Positions 29,348 through 36,612 of a DNA stretch of 40,375 bases are shown one piece after another. Made by a program: the position numbers and the translations under genes. Numbering within the stretch: position 1 is the stretch's first letter; the number at the start of each line of letters is the position of its first letter. The stretch is taken from NCBI GenBank assembly GCA_904374485.1, contig CAJFFX010000009.1, forward strand, positions 1-40,375. The letters are read 5' to 3'. Below the pieces are notes generated by a model. The model saw only the letters and a program-made list of their open reading frames with translations, was not told where the DNA came from and searched no databases. The DNA is from Candidatus Pseudoscillospira falkowii. Lineage in GTDB: Bacteria; Bacillota; Clostridia; Oscillospirales; Oscillospiraceae.

Positions 29348-31138
29348 ATGTATCGTACTCATGTATTGGTGTGCGGCGGCACCGGCTGCACCTCCGGCGG
29401 TTGTGAAAAGGTCATCGACGCCCTCAACAGCGAGATCCAGGCCGCCGGCTTGACCGAAGAGGTCTGCGTCGTCAAGACGGGCTGCCACGGCCTGTGCGCC
29501 CTGGGCCCCGTGATGATCGTCTATCCCGATGATATCCTTTACGCCATGGTCAAGCCCGAGGACGCCCACGAGATCGTGCAGGAGCACCTGCTCAAGGGCC
29601 GCCCCGTCACCCGTCTGATTTATGACGATTCTGTGACGACCGAGGGCGTCAAGAGCCTGAACGACACGAATTTCTACCGCAAGCAGACCCGCGTGGCCCT
29701 GCGCAACTGCGGCGTGATCAACCCCGAGAAGATCGACGAATACATCGCCCGCGACGGCTACATGGCCCTGGGCAAGGTGCTGACGGAAATGACCCCCGAC
29801 GAGGTCATCCAGACCATTCTGGACTCCGGTCTGCGCGGCCGCGGCGGCGCCGGCTTCCCCACGGGCCTGAAGTGGAAATTTGCCTCCGGCAACCGCGGTA
29901 ATGTGCAGAAATACGTCTGCTGCAACGCCGATGAAGGCGACCCCGGCGCATTCATGGACCGCTCCGTTCTGGAAGGCGACCCCCATGTGGTGCTGGAAGC
30001 CATGGCCATCGCCGGTTACGCCATCGGCGCCAATCAGGGCTACATCTATGTCCGCGCGGAGTATCCCATCGCCGTGGAGCGCCTGAAGATCGCCATCGGC
30101 CAGGCCCGGGAATACGGCCTGCTGGGCAAAAACATTTTTGACAGCGGCTTTGATTTCGACATCGACATCCGCCTGGGCGCCGGCGCCTTTGTCTGCGGCG
30201 AAGAGACGGCCCTGATGACCTCCATCGAGGGCAAGCGCGGCGAGCCCCGTCCCCGTCCGCCTTTCCCGGCGGTCAAGGGCCTGTTCGGCAAGCCCACCAT
30301 CCTGAACAACGTGGAAACCTGGGCCAACATCCCCCGCATCATCCTGCAGGGGCCCGAGTGGTTCGCCTCCATGGGCACTGAAAAGTCCAAGGGCACCAAA
30401 GTCTTTGCCCTGGGCGGCAAGATCAAGAACACCGGCCTGGTGGAGATCCCCATGGGCACCACCCTGCGCGAGGTCGTCGAGGACATCGGCGGCGGCATCC
30501 CCAACGGCAAGAAGTTCAAGGCGGCCCAGACCGGCGGCCCCTCCGGCGGCTGCATCCCCGCGGAGCACTTCGACGTGCCCATCGACTATGACAACCTGAT
30601 CGCCATCGGCTCCATGATGGGCTCCGGCGGTCTGATCGTCATGGACGAGGATTCCTGCATGGTCGATATCGCCAAGTTCTTCCTGGAGTTTACCGTGGAC
30701 GAGTCCTGCGGCAAGTGTACGCCCTGCCGCATCGGCACCCGCCGCATGCTGGAGATCCTGGAGAAGATCACCGAGGGCAAGGCCACCATGGAGGATCTGG
30801 ACCGGCTGGAGTCCCTGGGCGATTACATCAAGCAGAACGCCCTGTGCGGCCTGGGCCAGACGGCCCCCAACCCGGTTCTTTCCACCCTGCGTTATTTCCG
30901 TGATGAATACATCGCCCACATTGTGGACAAAAAGTGCCCTGCCGGCGTCTGCAAGGCCCTGCTGTCCTATGAGGTCCAGGCCGACAAGTGCCGCGGCTGT
31001 ACCGTGTGCGCCCGCAACTGCCCCACCGGCGCTGTCAGCGGCAGCGTGAAGCAGCCGCACAGCATCGACCAGAGCAAGTGCATCAAGTGCGGCGTCTGCA
31101 TGAGCGTGTGTAAGTTCAACGCCATCATCAAGAAATAA
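29348..31138 (+). CDS. hydB: NAD-linked [FeFe]-hydrogenase subunit HydB (NuoF-like, FMN/NADH binding)
   Basis: A 596-residue subunit that binds FMN and NAD(H), thought to be the site of flavin-based electron bifurcation in HydABC enzymes. Layout: N-terminal 2Fe-2S domain (C9, C14, C46, C50), NADH loop GRGGAGFPTG (164-173), FMN region GANQGYIYVRAEYP (227-240), SLBB-like segment, 4Fe-4S ligands C454, C457, C460 and C500 (ESCGKCTPCR), and two C-terminal 4Fe-4S ferredoxin motifs (C548-C558, C578-C588). The C-terminal clusters distinguish HydB from plain NuoF. Ribosome site AAGGAG is 5 bases upstream. Confidence 0.96.
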   Translation: MYRTHVLVCGGTGCTSGGCEKVIDALNSEIQAAGLTEEVCVVKTGCHGLCALGPVMIVYPDDILYAMVKPEDAHEIVQEHLLKGRPVTRLIYDDSVTTEGVKSLNDTNFYRKQTRVALRNCGVINPEKIDEYIARDGYMALGKVLTEMTPDEVIQTILDSGLRGRGGAGFPTGLKWKFASGNRGNVQKYVCCNADEGDPGAFMDRSVLEGDPHVVLEAMAIAGYAIGANQGYIYVRAEYPIAVERLKIAIGQAREYGLLGKNIFDSGFDFDIDIRLGAGAFVCGEETALMTSIEGKRGEPRPRPPFPAVKGLFGKPTILNNVETWANIPRIILQGPEWFASMGTEKSKGTKVFALGGKIKNTGLVEIPMGTTLREVVEDIGGGIPNGKKFKAAQTGGPSGGCIPAEHFDVPIDYDNLIAIGSMMGSGGLIVMDEDSCMVDIAKFFLEFTVDESCGKCTPCRIGTRRMLEILEKITEGKATMEDLDRLESLGDYIKQNALCGLGQTAPNPVLSTLRYFRDEYIAHIVDKKCPAGVCKALLSYEVQADKCRGCTVCARNCPTGAVSGSVKQPHSIDQSKCIKCGVCMSVCKFNAIIKK

Positions 31139-31154
31139 GGAGGGGCAGAAAGAA

Positions 31155-32918
31155 ATGGCTGATGTAACTGTAAAAATCAACGGCAGAGACGTGACGGTCC
31201 CGTCCGGCACGACCATCCTGGAGGCTGCCCGTCTTGCCCATATCGATATTCCCACCCTGTGCTATATGAAGGGCGTCAACGAGATCGGCGCCTGCCGCAT
31301 CTGCGTGGTGGAAGTGAAGGGCGCCCGGTCCCTGGTCACGGCCTGCGTCTATCCCTGCGACCGTGACGGCATGGAGATCTACACCGATTCTCCCCTGGTG
31401 CAGGAATCCCGCCGGACCACCCTGGAGCTGATGCTCTCCAACCACAACCGTTCCTGCCTGAGCTGCGTGCGCAGCGGCAACTGCGAGCTGCAGGCCCTGT
31501 GCAAGCGCTATGGCGTGGACAACGAGGCGGTCTTCGACGGCGAAAAGACCCCCAGCGAGATCGACGATTCCGCGGCCCACATGATCCGCGACAACAGCAA
31601 GTGCATCCTGTGCCGCCGCTGCGTGGCCGTGTGCAAAGAGACCCAGGGCATCGGCGTCATCGGCGCCAGCAACCGCGGCTTCAAGACGGCCATCACCTCT
31701 GCCTATGAAATGGGCCTGGGCGAGACCAGCTGCGTGTCCTGCGGCCAGTGCATCGCGGTGTGCCCCACCGGCGCCCTGCAGGAAAAGGACAACACCAAGG
31801 AAGTCTTCGACGCCATCAACGATCCTGAGAAGATCGTCCTGGTGCAGACGGCGCCCGCCGTCCGCGCGGGTCTGGGTGAATGCTTCGGCTATCCCATCGG
31901 CACCGACGTTCAGGGCAAGATGGTGGCCGCCCTGCGCCGCCTGGGCTTTGACAAGGTCTTCGACACCAACTTCGGCGCCGACCTGACCATTATGGAAGAG
32001 GCCACCGAGTTCATCCACCGCGTGAAGAACGGCGGCGTGCTGCCCATCATCACCTCCTGCTCCCCCGGCTGGGTCAAGTACTGCGAGCATTACTTCCCCG
32101 ACATGACCGAGAACCTGTCCACCTGCAAGTCTCCCCAGCAGATGTTCGGCGCAGTAGCCAAGAGCTACTGGGCAGAGAAGATGGGCGTGGATCCCAAGAA
32201 GATCGTCATGGTCTCCATCATGCCCTGCACCGCCAAGAAGTTTGAAATCGGCCGCGACGACGAAAACGCCAACGGCGTGCCCGATGTGGACATCGCCCTG
32301 ACCACCCGCGAGCTGGCCCGCATGATCGACTGCGCCGGCCTGCGCTTCCAGGAACTGCCCGACGAGGAGTTCGACAAGCCCCTGGGCACCGGCACCGGCG
32401 CCGCCGTGATCTTCGGCGCCACCGGCGGCGTCATGGAGGCCGCCCTGCGCACCGCCGTGGCCATGATCACCGGCAAGGAAGCGCCCAGCGTGGACTTCGC
32501 AGAGGTCCGCGGCGTCGAGGGCATCAAGGAAGCGGCCTACGATATCGACGGCGTGGGCACGGTCAAGGTGGCCGTGGCCTCCGGCCTGTCCAACGCCCGC
32601 GAACTGCTCACCAAAGTCAAAAACGGCGAGGCCGACTATCAGTTCATCGAGATCATGGGCTGCCCCGGCGGCTGCGTCAACGGCGGCGGTCAGCCCCAGG
32701 TGCCCTACAGCATCCGCAATTTCGTGGATATCCGCGCCGAGCGCGCCAAGGTCCTCTACAATCTGGACCAGAAGAATGCGATGCGCAAGTCCCACGAAAA
32801 CCCGGACGTCAAGGAGCTGTATGCCAACTACCTGGGCGAGCCCGGCAGCGAGAAGGCACATCACCTGCTGCATACCTCCTATGTGAAGCGGACCGTGAAC
32901 CGCGTTTACAAGAAGTAA
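31155..32918 (+). CDS. hydA: [FeFe]-hydrogenase catalytic subunit HydA
   Basis: A 587-residue enzyme that makes or oxidises H2. N-terminal 2Fe-2S cluster C36, C47, C50, C64; His-ligated cluster H97, C101, C104, C110; two 4Fe-4S motifs C150-C160 and C193-C203; H-cluster loops TSCSPGW (301 region, C302), MPCTAKKFE (C358) and EIMGCPGGCVNGGGQP (C503, C507). C-terminal small-subunit domain 525-587 (VLYNLDQKNAMRKSHENPDVKELY). The first loop is usually TSCCPxW; here the second Cys is Ser. With HydB and HydC this predicts a NAD-dependent, ferredoxin-using bifurcating hydrogenase. Maturases HydE, HydF and HydG are not in the window. Confidence 0.97.
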   Translation: MADVTVKINGRDVTVPSGTTILEAARLAHIDIPTLCYMKGVNEIGACRICVVEVKGARSLVTACVYPCDRDGMEIYTDSPLVQESRRTTLELMLSNHNRSCLSCVRSGNCELQALCKRYGVDNEAVFDGEKTPSEIDDSAAHMIRDNSKCILCRRCVAVCKETQGIGVIGASNRGFKTAITSAYEMGLGETSCVSCGQCIAVCPTGALQEKDNTKEVFDAINDPEKIVLVQTAPAVRAGLGECFGYPIGTDVQGKMVAALRRLGFDKVFDTNFGADLTIMEEATEFIHRVKNGGVLPIITSCSPGWVKYCEHYFPDMTENLSTCKSPQQMFGAVAKSYWAEKMGVDPKKIVMVSIMPCTAKKFEIGRDDENANGVPDVDIALTTRELARMIDCAGLRFQELPDEEFDKPLGTGTGAAVIFGATGGVMEAALRTAVAMITGKEAPSVDFAEVRGVEGIKEAAYDIDGVGTVKVAVASGLSNARELLTKVKNGEADYQFIEIMGCPGGCVNGGGQPQVPYSIRNFVDIRAERAKVLYNLDQKNAMRKSHENPDVKELYANYLGEPGSEKAHHLLHTSYVKRTVNRVYKK

Positions 32919-32938
32919 GCGGTAGCAAAGACGACATG

Positions 32939-32975
32939 AAAGGCCGCGGACGGCGTTTGCCGTCCGCGGCCTTTT
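32939..32975 (+). terminator. Terminator of the hydrogenase operon
   Basis: GGCCGCGGACGGC, loop GTTT, perfect complement, then TTTT, 20 bases after the hydA stop. Confidence 0.92.
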
Positions 32976-32984
32976 CGCATAAAG

Positions 32985-33025
32985 AACGCGCAGCGCGGGA
33001 GCGTGCTCCCGCGCTGCGCGTTTAT
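32985..33025 (-). terminator. Terminator of the sensory operon
   Basis: A long stem (AACGCGCAGCGCGGGAGC with its complement, 2-4 base loop), directly abutting the stop of the PHP gene on the minus strand and followed there by TTCTTTAT. Confidence 0.85.
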
Positions 33026-33748
33026 TTATTCCGGTTCTGCAAGGGCACGGAGGATCGCCTCCGGCGTGCGGTCGGGGCAGAGAAAGGTGTGCTCCGGCTC
33101 GTGGATATGGCCGAGATAGTGAGCGTCTGAATCGGAGATCACCCGGCAGCGGTCGAGATAGGGATTGTCCCGGCGCACCTGGTGGAGATGGGCCAGATCC
33201 GTCAGCTCAAAGCAGGTGAAGCGGCTGTCCGGCGGCACAAAGCCCAGGTTCGAGAGCAGGCTGGTGCTGGATTTGTCGATGTGGGCGGGGATCATCAGGC
33301 CGTGATAGCCCTCCGTGAGCTCGTAAACGGCGCTGAAGGGGATATCCGTGGCGGAGATCAGCAGGCGCGGCTCCGTGCCGATGATGCGGTCGTTGGAATC
33401 GTAGTAATACTGATGGCCGAACAGTTCCTCGTCGTTGTCGATGGGCAGGATGTGGGGGTAGACGTAGGCGTCGAAATCCAGCGCGTCCTCCAGGCGGGCG
33501 AAGAGGCACAGCACGTGGACCTCCTCCATGGTACACAACTCCATCCCCGGCAGGGCAGTCAGGCCGTATTCCGCCGCGGCCGCCAGCACGGCGGGGCAGT
33601 TGCGGCAGGAATTGTGGTCCGTCACCGCGATGACGTCCAGCCCCTTCAGGGCGCACATGCCGGCGATGTTGGCCGGGGTCATGTCGTCGTCGCCGCAGGG
33701 GGAGAGACAGGAATGAATGTGCAGATCGTAGGAAAGGGGCTCATCCAT
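33026..33748 (-). CDS. PHP-domain phosphoesterase of the sensory hydrogenase operon
   Basis: A 240-residue PHP (polymerase and histidinol phosphatase) metal-dependent hydrolase. Metal ligands appear as H10 and H12 (YDLHIHS), D44-H45 (AVTDHNS), E in PGMELCTMEEVHVL, H in PAHIDK, and D-x-H in ISDSDAHYLG. Such enzymes hydrolyse phosphoester bonds; the substrate is unknown. The start at 33748 overlaps the preceding DRTGG gene by 8 bases. Last gene of the operon. Placement after a sensory hydrogenase suggests it makes or removes a phosphorylated signal; that is inference. Confidence 0.85.
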   Translation of the reverse strand: MDEPLSYDLHIHSCLSPCGDDDMTPANIAGMCALKGLDVIAVTDHNSCRNCPAVLAAAAEYGLTALPGMELCTMEEVHVLCLFARLEDALDFDAYVYPHILPIDNDEELFGHQYYYDSNDRIIGTEPRLLISATDIPFSAVYELTEGYHGLMIPAHIDKSSTSLLSNLGFVPPDSRFTCFELTDLAHLHQVRRDNPYLDRCRVISDSDAHYLGHIHEPEHTFLCPDRTPEAILRALAEPE

Positions 33749-34076
33749 GGATCTTCTCGTGGATCGACAGGGCGGTCTCGAAGATCGGCGCCTGGGAGGA
33801 GAGGACGGTGATGCCCTGCTGGCGGGCTTTCTGCAGCGCGGCCTCGTCCAGGGCGGCGCCGCCGGCCAGCACGACGCAGGCCGCATCGGTCAGGGCCACC
33901 ACGGCCAGGGTGTTGATATTGCCCATCACCGTCACCCAGGCGCAGCCCGCGGGGGCGTGGCCCATGGCGACGCTCAAAAGATCGCAGCAGTAGACCGATT
34001 CCACGGCCCGGTCTGTCTCTTCGCCGGCGTTGACCACGGCAAAGGCTTCGTTTTCCATCAGATCCTGAATCGTCAT
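33741..34076 (-). CDS. DRTGG-like domain protein 2
   Basis: A 111-residue single-domain protein (MTIQDLMENEAFAVVNAGEETDR start; YCCDLLSVAMGHAPAGCAWVTVMGNINTLAVVALTDAACVVLAGG...TVLSSQAPIFETAL), the fold often called DRTGG, related to a domain found in phosphotransacetylase and CBS-containing regulators. AGGAGG precedes the ATG, and the start overlaps the stop of the hydrogenase-like gene by 4 bases (ATGA). A second member of the family is the first gene of the operon. Function unknown; probably a small regulatory or ligand-binding protein. Confidence 0.75.
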   Translation of the reverse strand: MTIQDLMENEAFAVVNAGEETDRAVESVYCCDLLSVAMGHAPAGCAWVTVMGNINTLAVVALTDAACVVLAGGAALDEAALQKARQQGITVLSSQAPIFETALSIHEKIHG

Positions 34077-35569
34077 AGCGTTTCCTCCTGTGATTCCTGG
34101 GTGGGGTGGGGTGATTCCGTTTCTTCCGTGTGGGCTTTCCGGGCCGCCAGCTGCTGTTTTTGTTCCTCGGGCAGATTTTCCGTCAACGGGCCGTCCATCA
34201 GCGCGGCCTGCTCGCCCAGCTTCTGCAGGTTCGAGAGCAGGGGGCGCAGGCGGGCGTCGGCGTCGGGCAGCTCCTGGATGGCCTCGTCGGCCAGCTTTGT
34301 GCAGGAAGCCGTCAGCTCCTTCACGCTGCGCTTGAGCACATGGATGCAATCCTGCTTGGAGCCGTGGCCGCGGACGATGTCCTCGGCCCGGGCCCGGCAG
34401 GTGGGGGCGCCGCAGCTGCCGCAGTCCAGCCCGGGCAGCTGCTGGAGCAGGCTGTCCACCTGCTTGACCATGGCGATGCTCTCGCGGACGTTGCTGCCCA
34501 GGCGGAACACCGGCTCGTAAATGACGTGCTCGTTCCAGTCCATGACCTCCGGCGGCGCTTCCGCGGCGGTCTCCGCCGGCCGGTCGGGCAGGAAGCGGTT
34601 GAGCCGCTTGAGCTTGCTTTTGGCCACATGGGGGTTCTCCACGTTCAAAACGCCGCCCACGCAGCCGCCGGGGCAGGCGTCCAGCTCGATGAACTGCAGG
34701 CCCCGCAGCTTTTCGTCCTCCAGGTCCTCCAGCACGTGGATCACGTTTTCGATGCCGTCGGCGGCCAGATAGCTGTCGGTCTTCATGCCGGCGGATTCGC
34801 CGCCGCCGCTGCCCCAGCCGACGCCGATCTGGCCGGCGGAGGAGAGGGGCAGGGGATTTTTGCGGGCTTCCTTCATGTGCAGCAGCAGCTTCGGATAGAT
34901 GTCCTTCACGGCCACGGCGTTGTCGATGGCGCTGTGCTCCGTGCCCAGGGGGGTCTTCACATAGGAGATCTTCGCCGGGCAGGGGGAGAGGAAGATGACG
35001 CCGATCTGATCGGCGCGCAGGCCCGTGCGCGCCATGGCGCGCTGGCGGGCCAGCCGGGCCGCCACCTCTACCGGCGGGTTGAGGGGCAGCAGATGGTCGA
35101 TCAGGTTGGGAAAGCGGATGCGGATCAGGCGCACCACCGTGGGGCAGGCGGTGCTGATGTAGGGCCAGTCTTCCCGGTGCTCGCTGACATAGGCCCGGGC
35201 GGCGGCGGAGACCATCTCCGCTGCGGCGGGCACTTCGTACACGTCGTCAAAGCCCAGATAGAGCAGCGCCGTCAGCAGGATGTTGACGTCCTCGAGATTG
35301 TTGAACTGGGCGTACAGCGACGGGGGCGGCAGGGCCACGGTGTATTCGTACTGGCTGAGCACGTCCAGGCTGTCGCGGCGGATGCGCTTGGCGTGGTGGC
35401 TGCAGATGCGGACGCATTCGCCGCAGTCGATGCAGAACTGCTTTAAGATATGGGCTTTGCCGTCCCAGACGCGGATGGCTTCCGTGGGGCAGCGCTTGAT
35501 GCAGTTGACGCAGCCCTGGCACAGGTCTTCGTCCAGATACACGGAGTGGAAAAATTTATTGCTTTCCAT
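34073..35569 (-). CDS. Sensory-type [FeFe]-hydrogenase homologue (group D-like)
   Basis: A 498-residue protein: two 4Fe-4S motifs (C17-C27, C46-C56), an H-cluster domain with variant loops, and a C-terminal Fe-S domain (C383, C386, C391, C408; DCGSCGAPTCRA). H-cluster cysteines are kept: C142 (STACPTVVRL), C197 (SPCPAKISY), C299 and C303 (DACPGGCVGG). The Cys that carries protons in catalytic enzymes is Ala141, as in known sensory HydS proteins, and the MPC and GGGQP motifs are lost. It has no PAS domain, unlike group C sensors. The tail (about 410-498) is helical and charged. It likely senses H2 or redox state rather than turning over H2. AAAGGAGG precedes the ATG. Confidence 0.88.
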   Translation of the reverse strand: MESNKFFHSVYLDEDLCQGCVNCIKRCPTEAIRVWDGKAHILKQFCIDCGECVRICSHHAKRIRRDSLDVLSQYEYTVALPPPSLYAQFNNLEDVNILLTALLYLGFDDVYEVPAAAEMVSAAARAYVSEHREDWPYISTACPTVVRLIRIRFPNLIDHLLPLNPPVEVAARLARQRAMARTGLRADQIGVIFLSPCPAKISYVKTPLGTEHSAIDNAVAVKDIYPKLLLHMKEARKNPLPLSSAGQIGVGWGSGGGESAGMKTDSYLAADGIENVIHVLEDLEDEKLRGLQFIELDACPGGCVGGVLNVENPHVAKSKLKRLNRFLPDRPAETAAEAPPEVMDWNEHVIYEPVFRLGSNVRESIAMVKQVDSLLQQLPGLDCGSCGAPTCRARAEDIVRGHGSKQDCIHVLKRSVKELTASCTKLADEAIQELPDADARLRPLLSNLQKLGEQAALMDGPLTENLPEEQKQQLAARKAHTEETESPHPTQESQEETL

Positions 35570-35607
35570 GGCGGCCTCCTTTCAGAACGTTCCGGGCGGG
35601 GAGGGGT

Positions 35608-36030
35608 TCAGAAATGCACGGCGGCGGTGACGGTGGTGCCAACGCCGAGAACGGTGTCGATGTGGAACGTGTCGGCATTTTTCTTCATATTGGGCAGGCC
35701 CATGCCCGCGCCGAAGCCCTGGGCGCGCACTTCCTCGCTGGCGGTGGACCAGCCGGCCTGCATGGCCTTTTCAATGTCGGGGATGCCGGGGCCGGTGTCC
35801 TTGAGCACCATTTCCACGCCCTCGTCGCCGATGGTGACGGTGATGGTGCCGCCGTGGGCGTGGATCACCATGTTGATCTCCCCTTCATACATGACGATGG
35901 AGATGCGGCGGATGATGTCGGCGGGGATGCCCAGCTGCTTGAGGGTGCGCTTCAGGCTGCTGCTGGCTTCGCCGGCCCGGGTGAAATCGTCGGAATCCAC
36001 CTGGTAAGTCAGGACCATATCCTCACCCAT
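35608..36030 (-). CDS. RsbW/RsbT-like anti-sigma-type ATPase
   Basis: A 140-residue GHKL ATPase of the serine-kinase/anti-sigma type: N-box ISIVMYEGEINMVIHA, G1 DTGPGIPD, G2 GFGAGMGLPNMKKNAD, end of domain VGTTVTAAVHF. It lacks any phosphotransfer His domain. Such proteins phosphorylate antagonist proteins or bind sigma factors. It overlaps the preceding DRTGG gene by 8 bases and precedes the hydrogenase-like gene by 38 bases, so it is the obvious output module of the sensor. No STAS antagonist or sigma factor is encoded next to it. Confidence 0.87.
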   Translation of the reverse strand: MGEDMVLTYQVDSDDFTRAGEASSSLKRTLKQLGIPADIIRRISIVMYEGEINMVIHAHGGTITVTIGDEGVEMVLKDTGPGIPDIEKAMQAGWSTASEEVRAQGFGAGMGLPNMKKNADTFHIDTVLGVGTTVTAAVHF

Positions 36031-36376
36031 GGCGCTGGCCCCCTCTCAGGCCGGCTTCATATAGAATGCCGCAGGAATTGAACATGGTCAGCTGGGTCGT
36101 CAGAAGGCAGATGTCGTTTTCCTCCGCCAGCTCCAGCATGGCCGCGTCGGGCTGCTTTCCGCGCACGAAGAGGATCACGGGGATATCCAGCATCTCGGCG
36201 GTGCGCAGCACCTGGAGATTGCACAGCCCCGTCAGCAGGATGGTGTGGCTGTCGGCGTAAGCCAGGGCGTCGCTCATCATGTCGCTGCCGAAGGCGCGGC
36301 TGATCTCGCCGTCCAGATGGGCCGCACCGGTGAGCAGCGTGGCGTTGACGCGCGCGGAAATTTCATTTACAGTCAT
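36023..36376 (-). CDS. DRTGG-like domain protein 1
   Basis: A 117-residue protein with the DRTGG-type sequence MTVNEISARVNATLLTGAAHLD, GSDMMSDALAYADSHTILLTGLCNLQVLRTAEMLDIPVILFVRGKQP, ENDICLLTTQLTMFNSCGILYEAGL. It is the promoter-proximal gene of the sensory operon and overlaps the ATPase gene by 8 bases. A ribosome site GGGAGG lies 10 bases upstream. Family members bind small ligands or sit in regulatory proteins; this one has no other domain. Confidence 0.78.
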   Translation of the reverse strand: MTVNEISARVNATLLTGAAHLDGEISRAFGSDMMSDALAYADSHTILLTGLCNLQVLRTAEMLDIPVILFVRGKQPDAAMLELAEENDICLLTTQLTMFNSCGILYEAGLRGGQRHG

Positions 36377-36426
36377 GGAAAAAAGGCCTCCCGTCAGCCG
36401 CGCCCCGCGCGGCGAATATCACTTGT

Positions 36427-36455
36427 ATTGTAATCTGCTTTTCGGTGAAATTCAA
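36427..36455 (-). promoter_or_regulatory. Promoter of the sensory hydrogenase operon
   Basis: Minus-strand TTGAAT (36450-36455), 17 bases, TACAAT (36427-36432). I see no full Rex box here. Confidence 0.8.
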
Positions 36456-36501
36456 CAATGATTTTTATGAAAAACGGCGGGCGGAAAAGTGCGGGGGCAG
36501 A

Positions 36502-36530
36502 TTGCGCCGGAGGGGAAAGTCTGCTATAAT
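36502..36530 (+). promoter_or_regulatory. Promoter of the SLH-CapA gene
   Basis: TTGCGC (36502-36507), 17 bases, TGC-TATAAT (36525-36530, extended -10). Confidence 0.75.
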
Positions 36531-36612
36531 AAGTTCGCAAATATCCTGCTGCGCCATATTTTCCCGCCGCGGCGGCGCTGCCGCCGCAAAGGGGGAACGG
36601 GAGGGAACGCGG

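Noticed and set aside
28949-31255. Long minus-strand open frame (about 768 codons) opposite hydB
   Set aside because: Antisense to a protein with exact cluster and NADH motifs; the product is Ala/Gly/His/Asp rich and featureless.
31128-32873. Minus-strand open frame opposite hydA
   Set aside because: Antisense shadow of HydA, whose H-cluster motifs fix the real strand.
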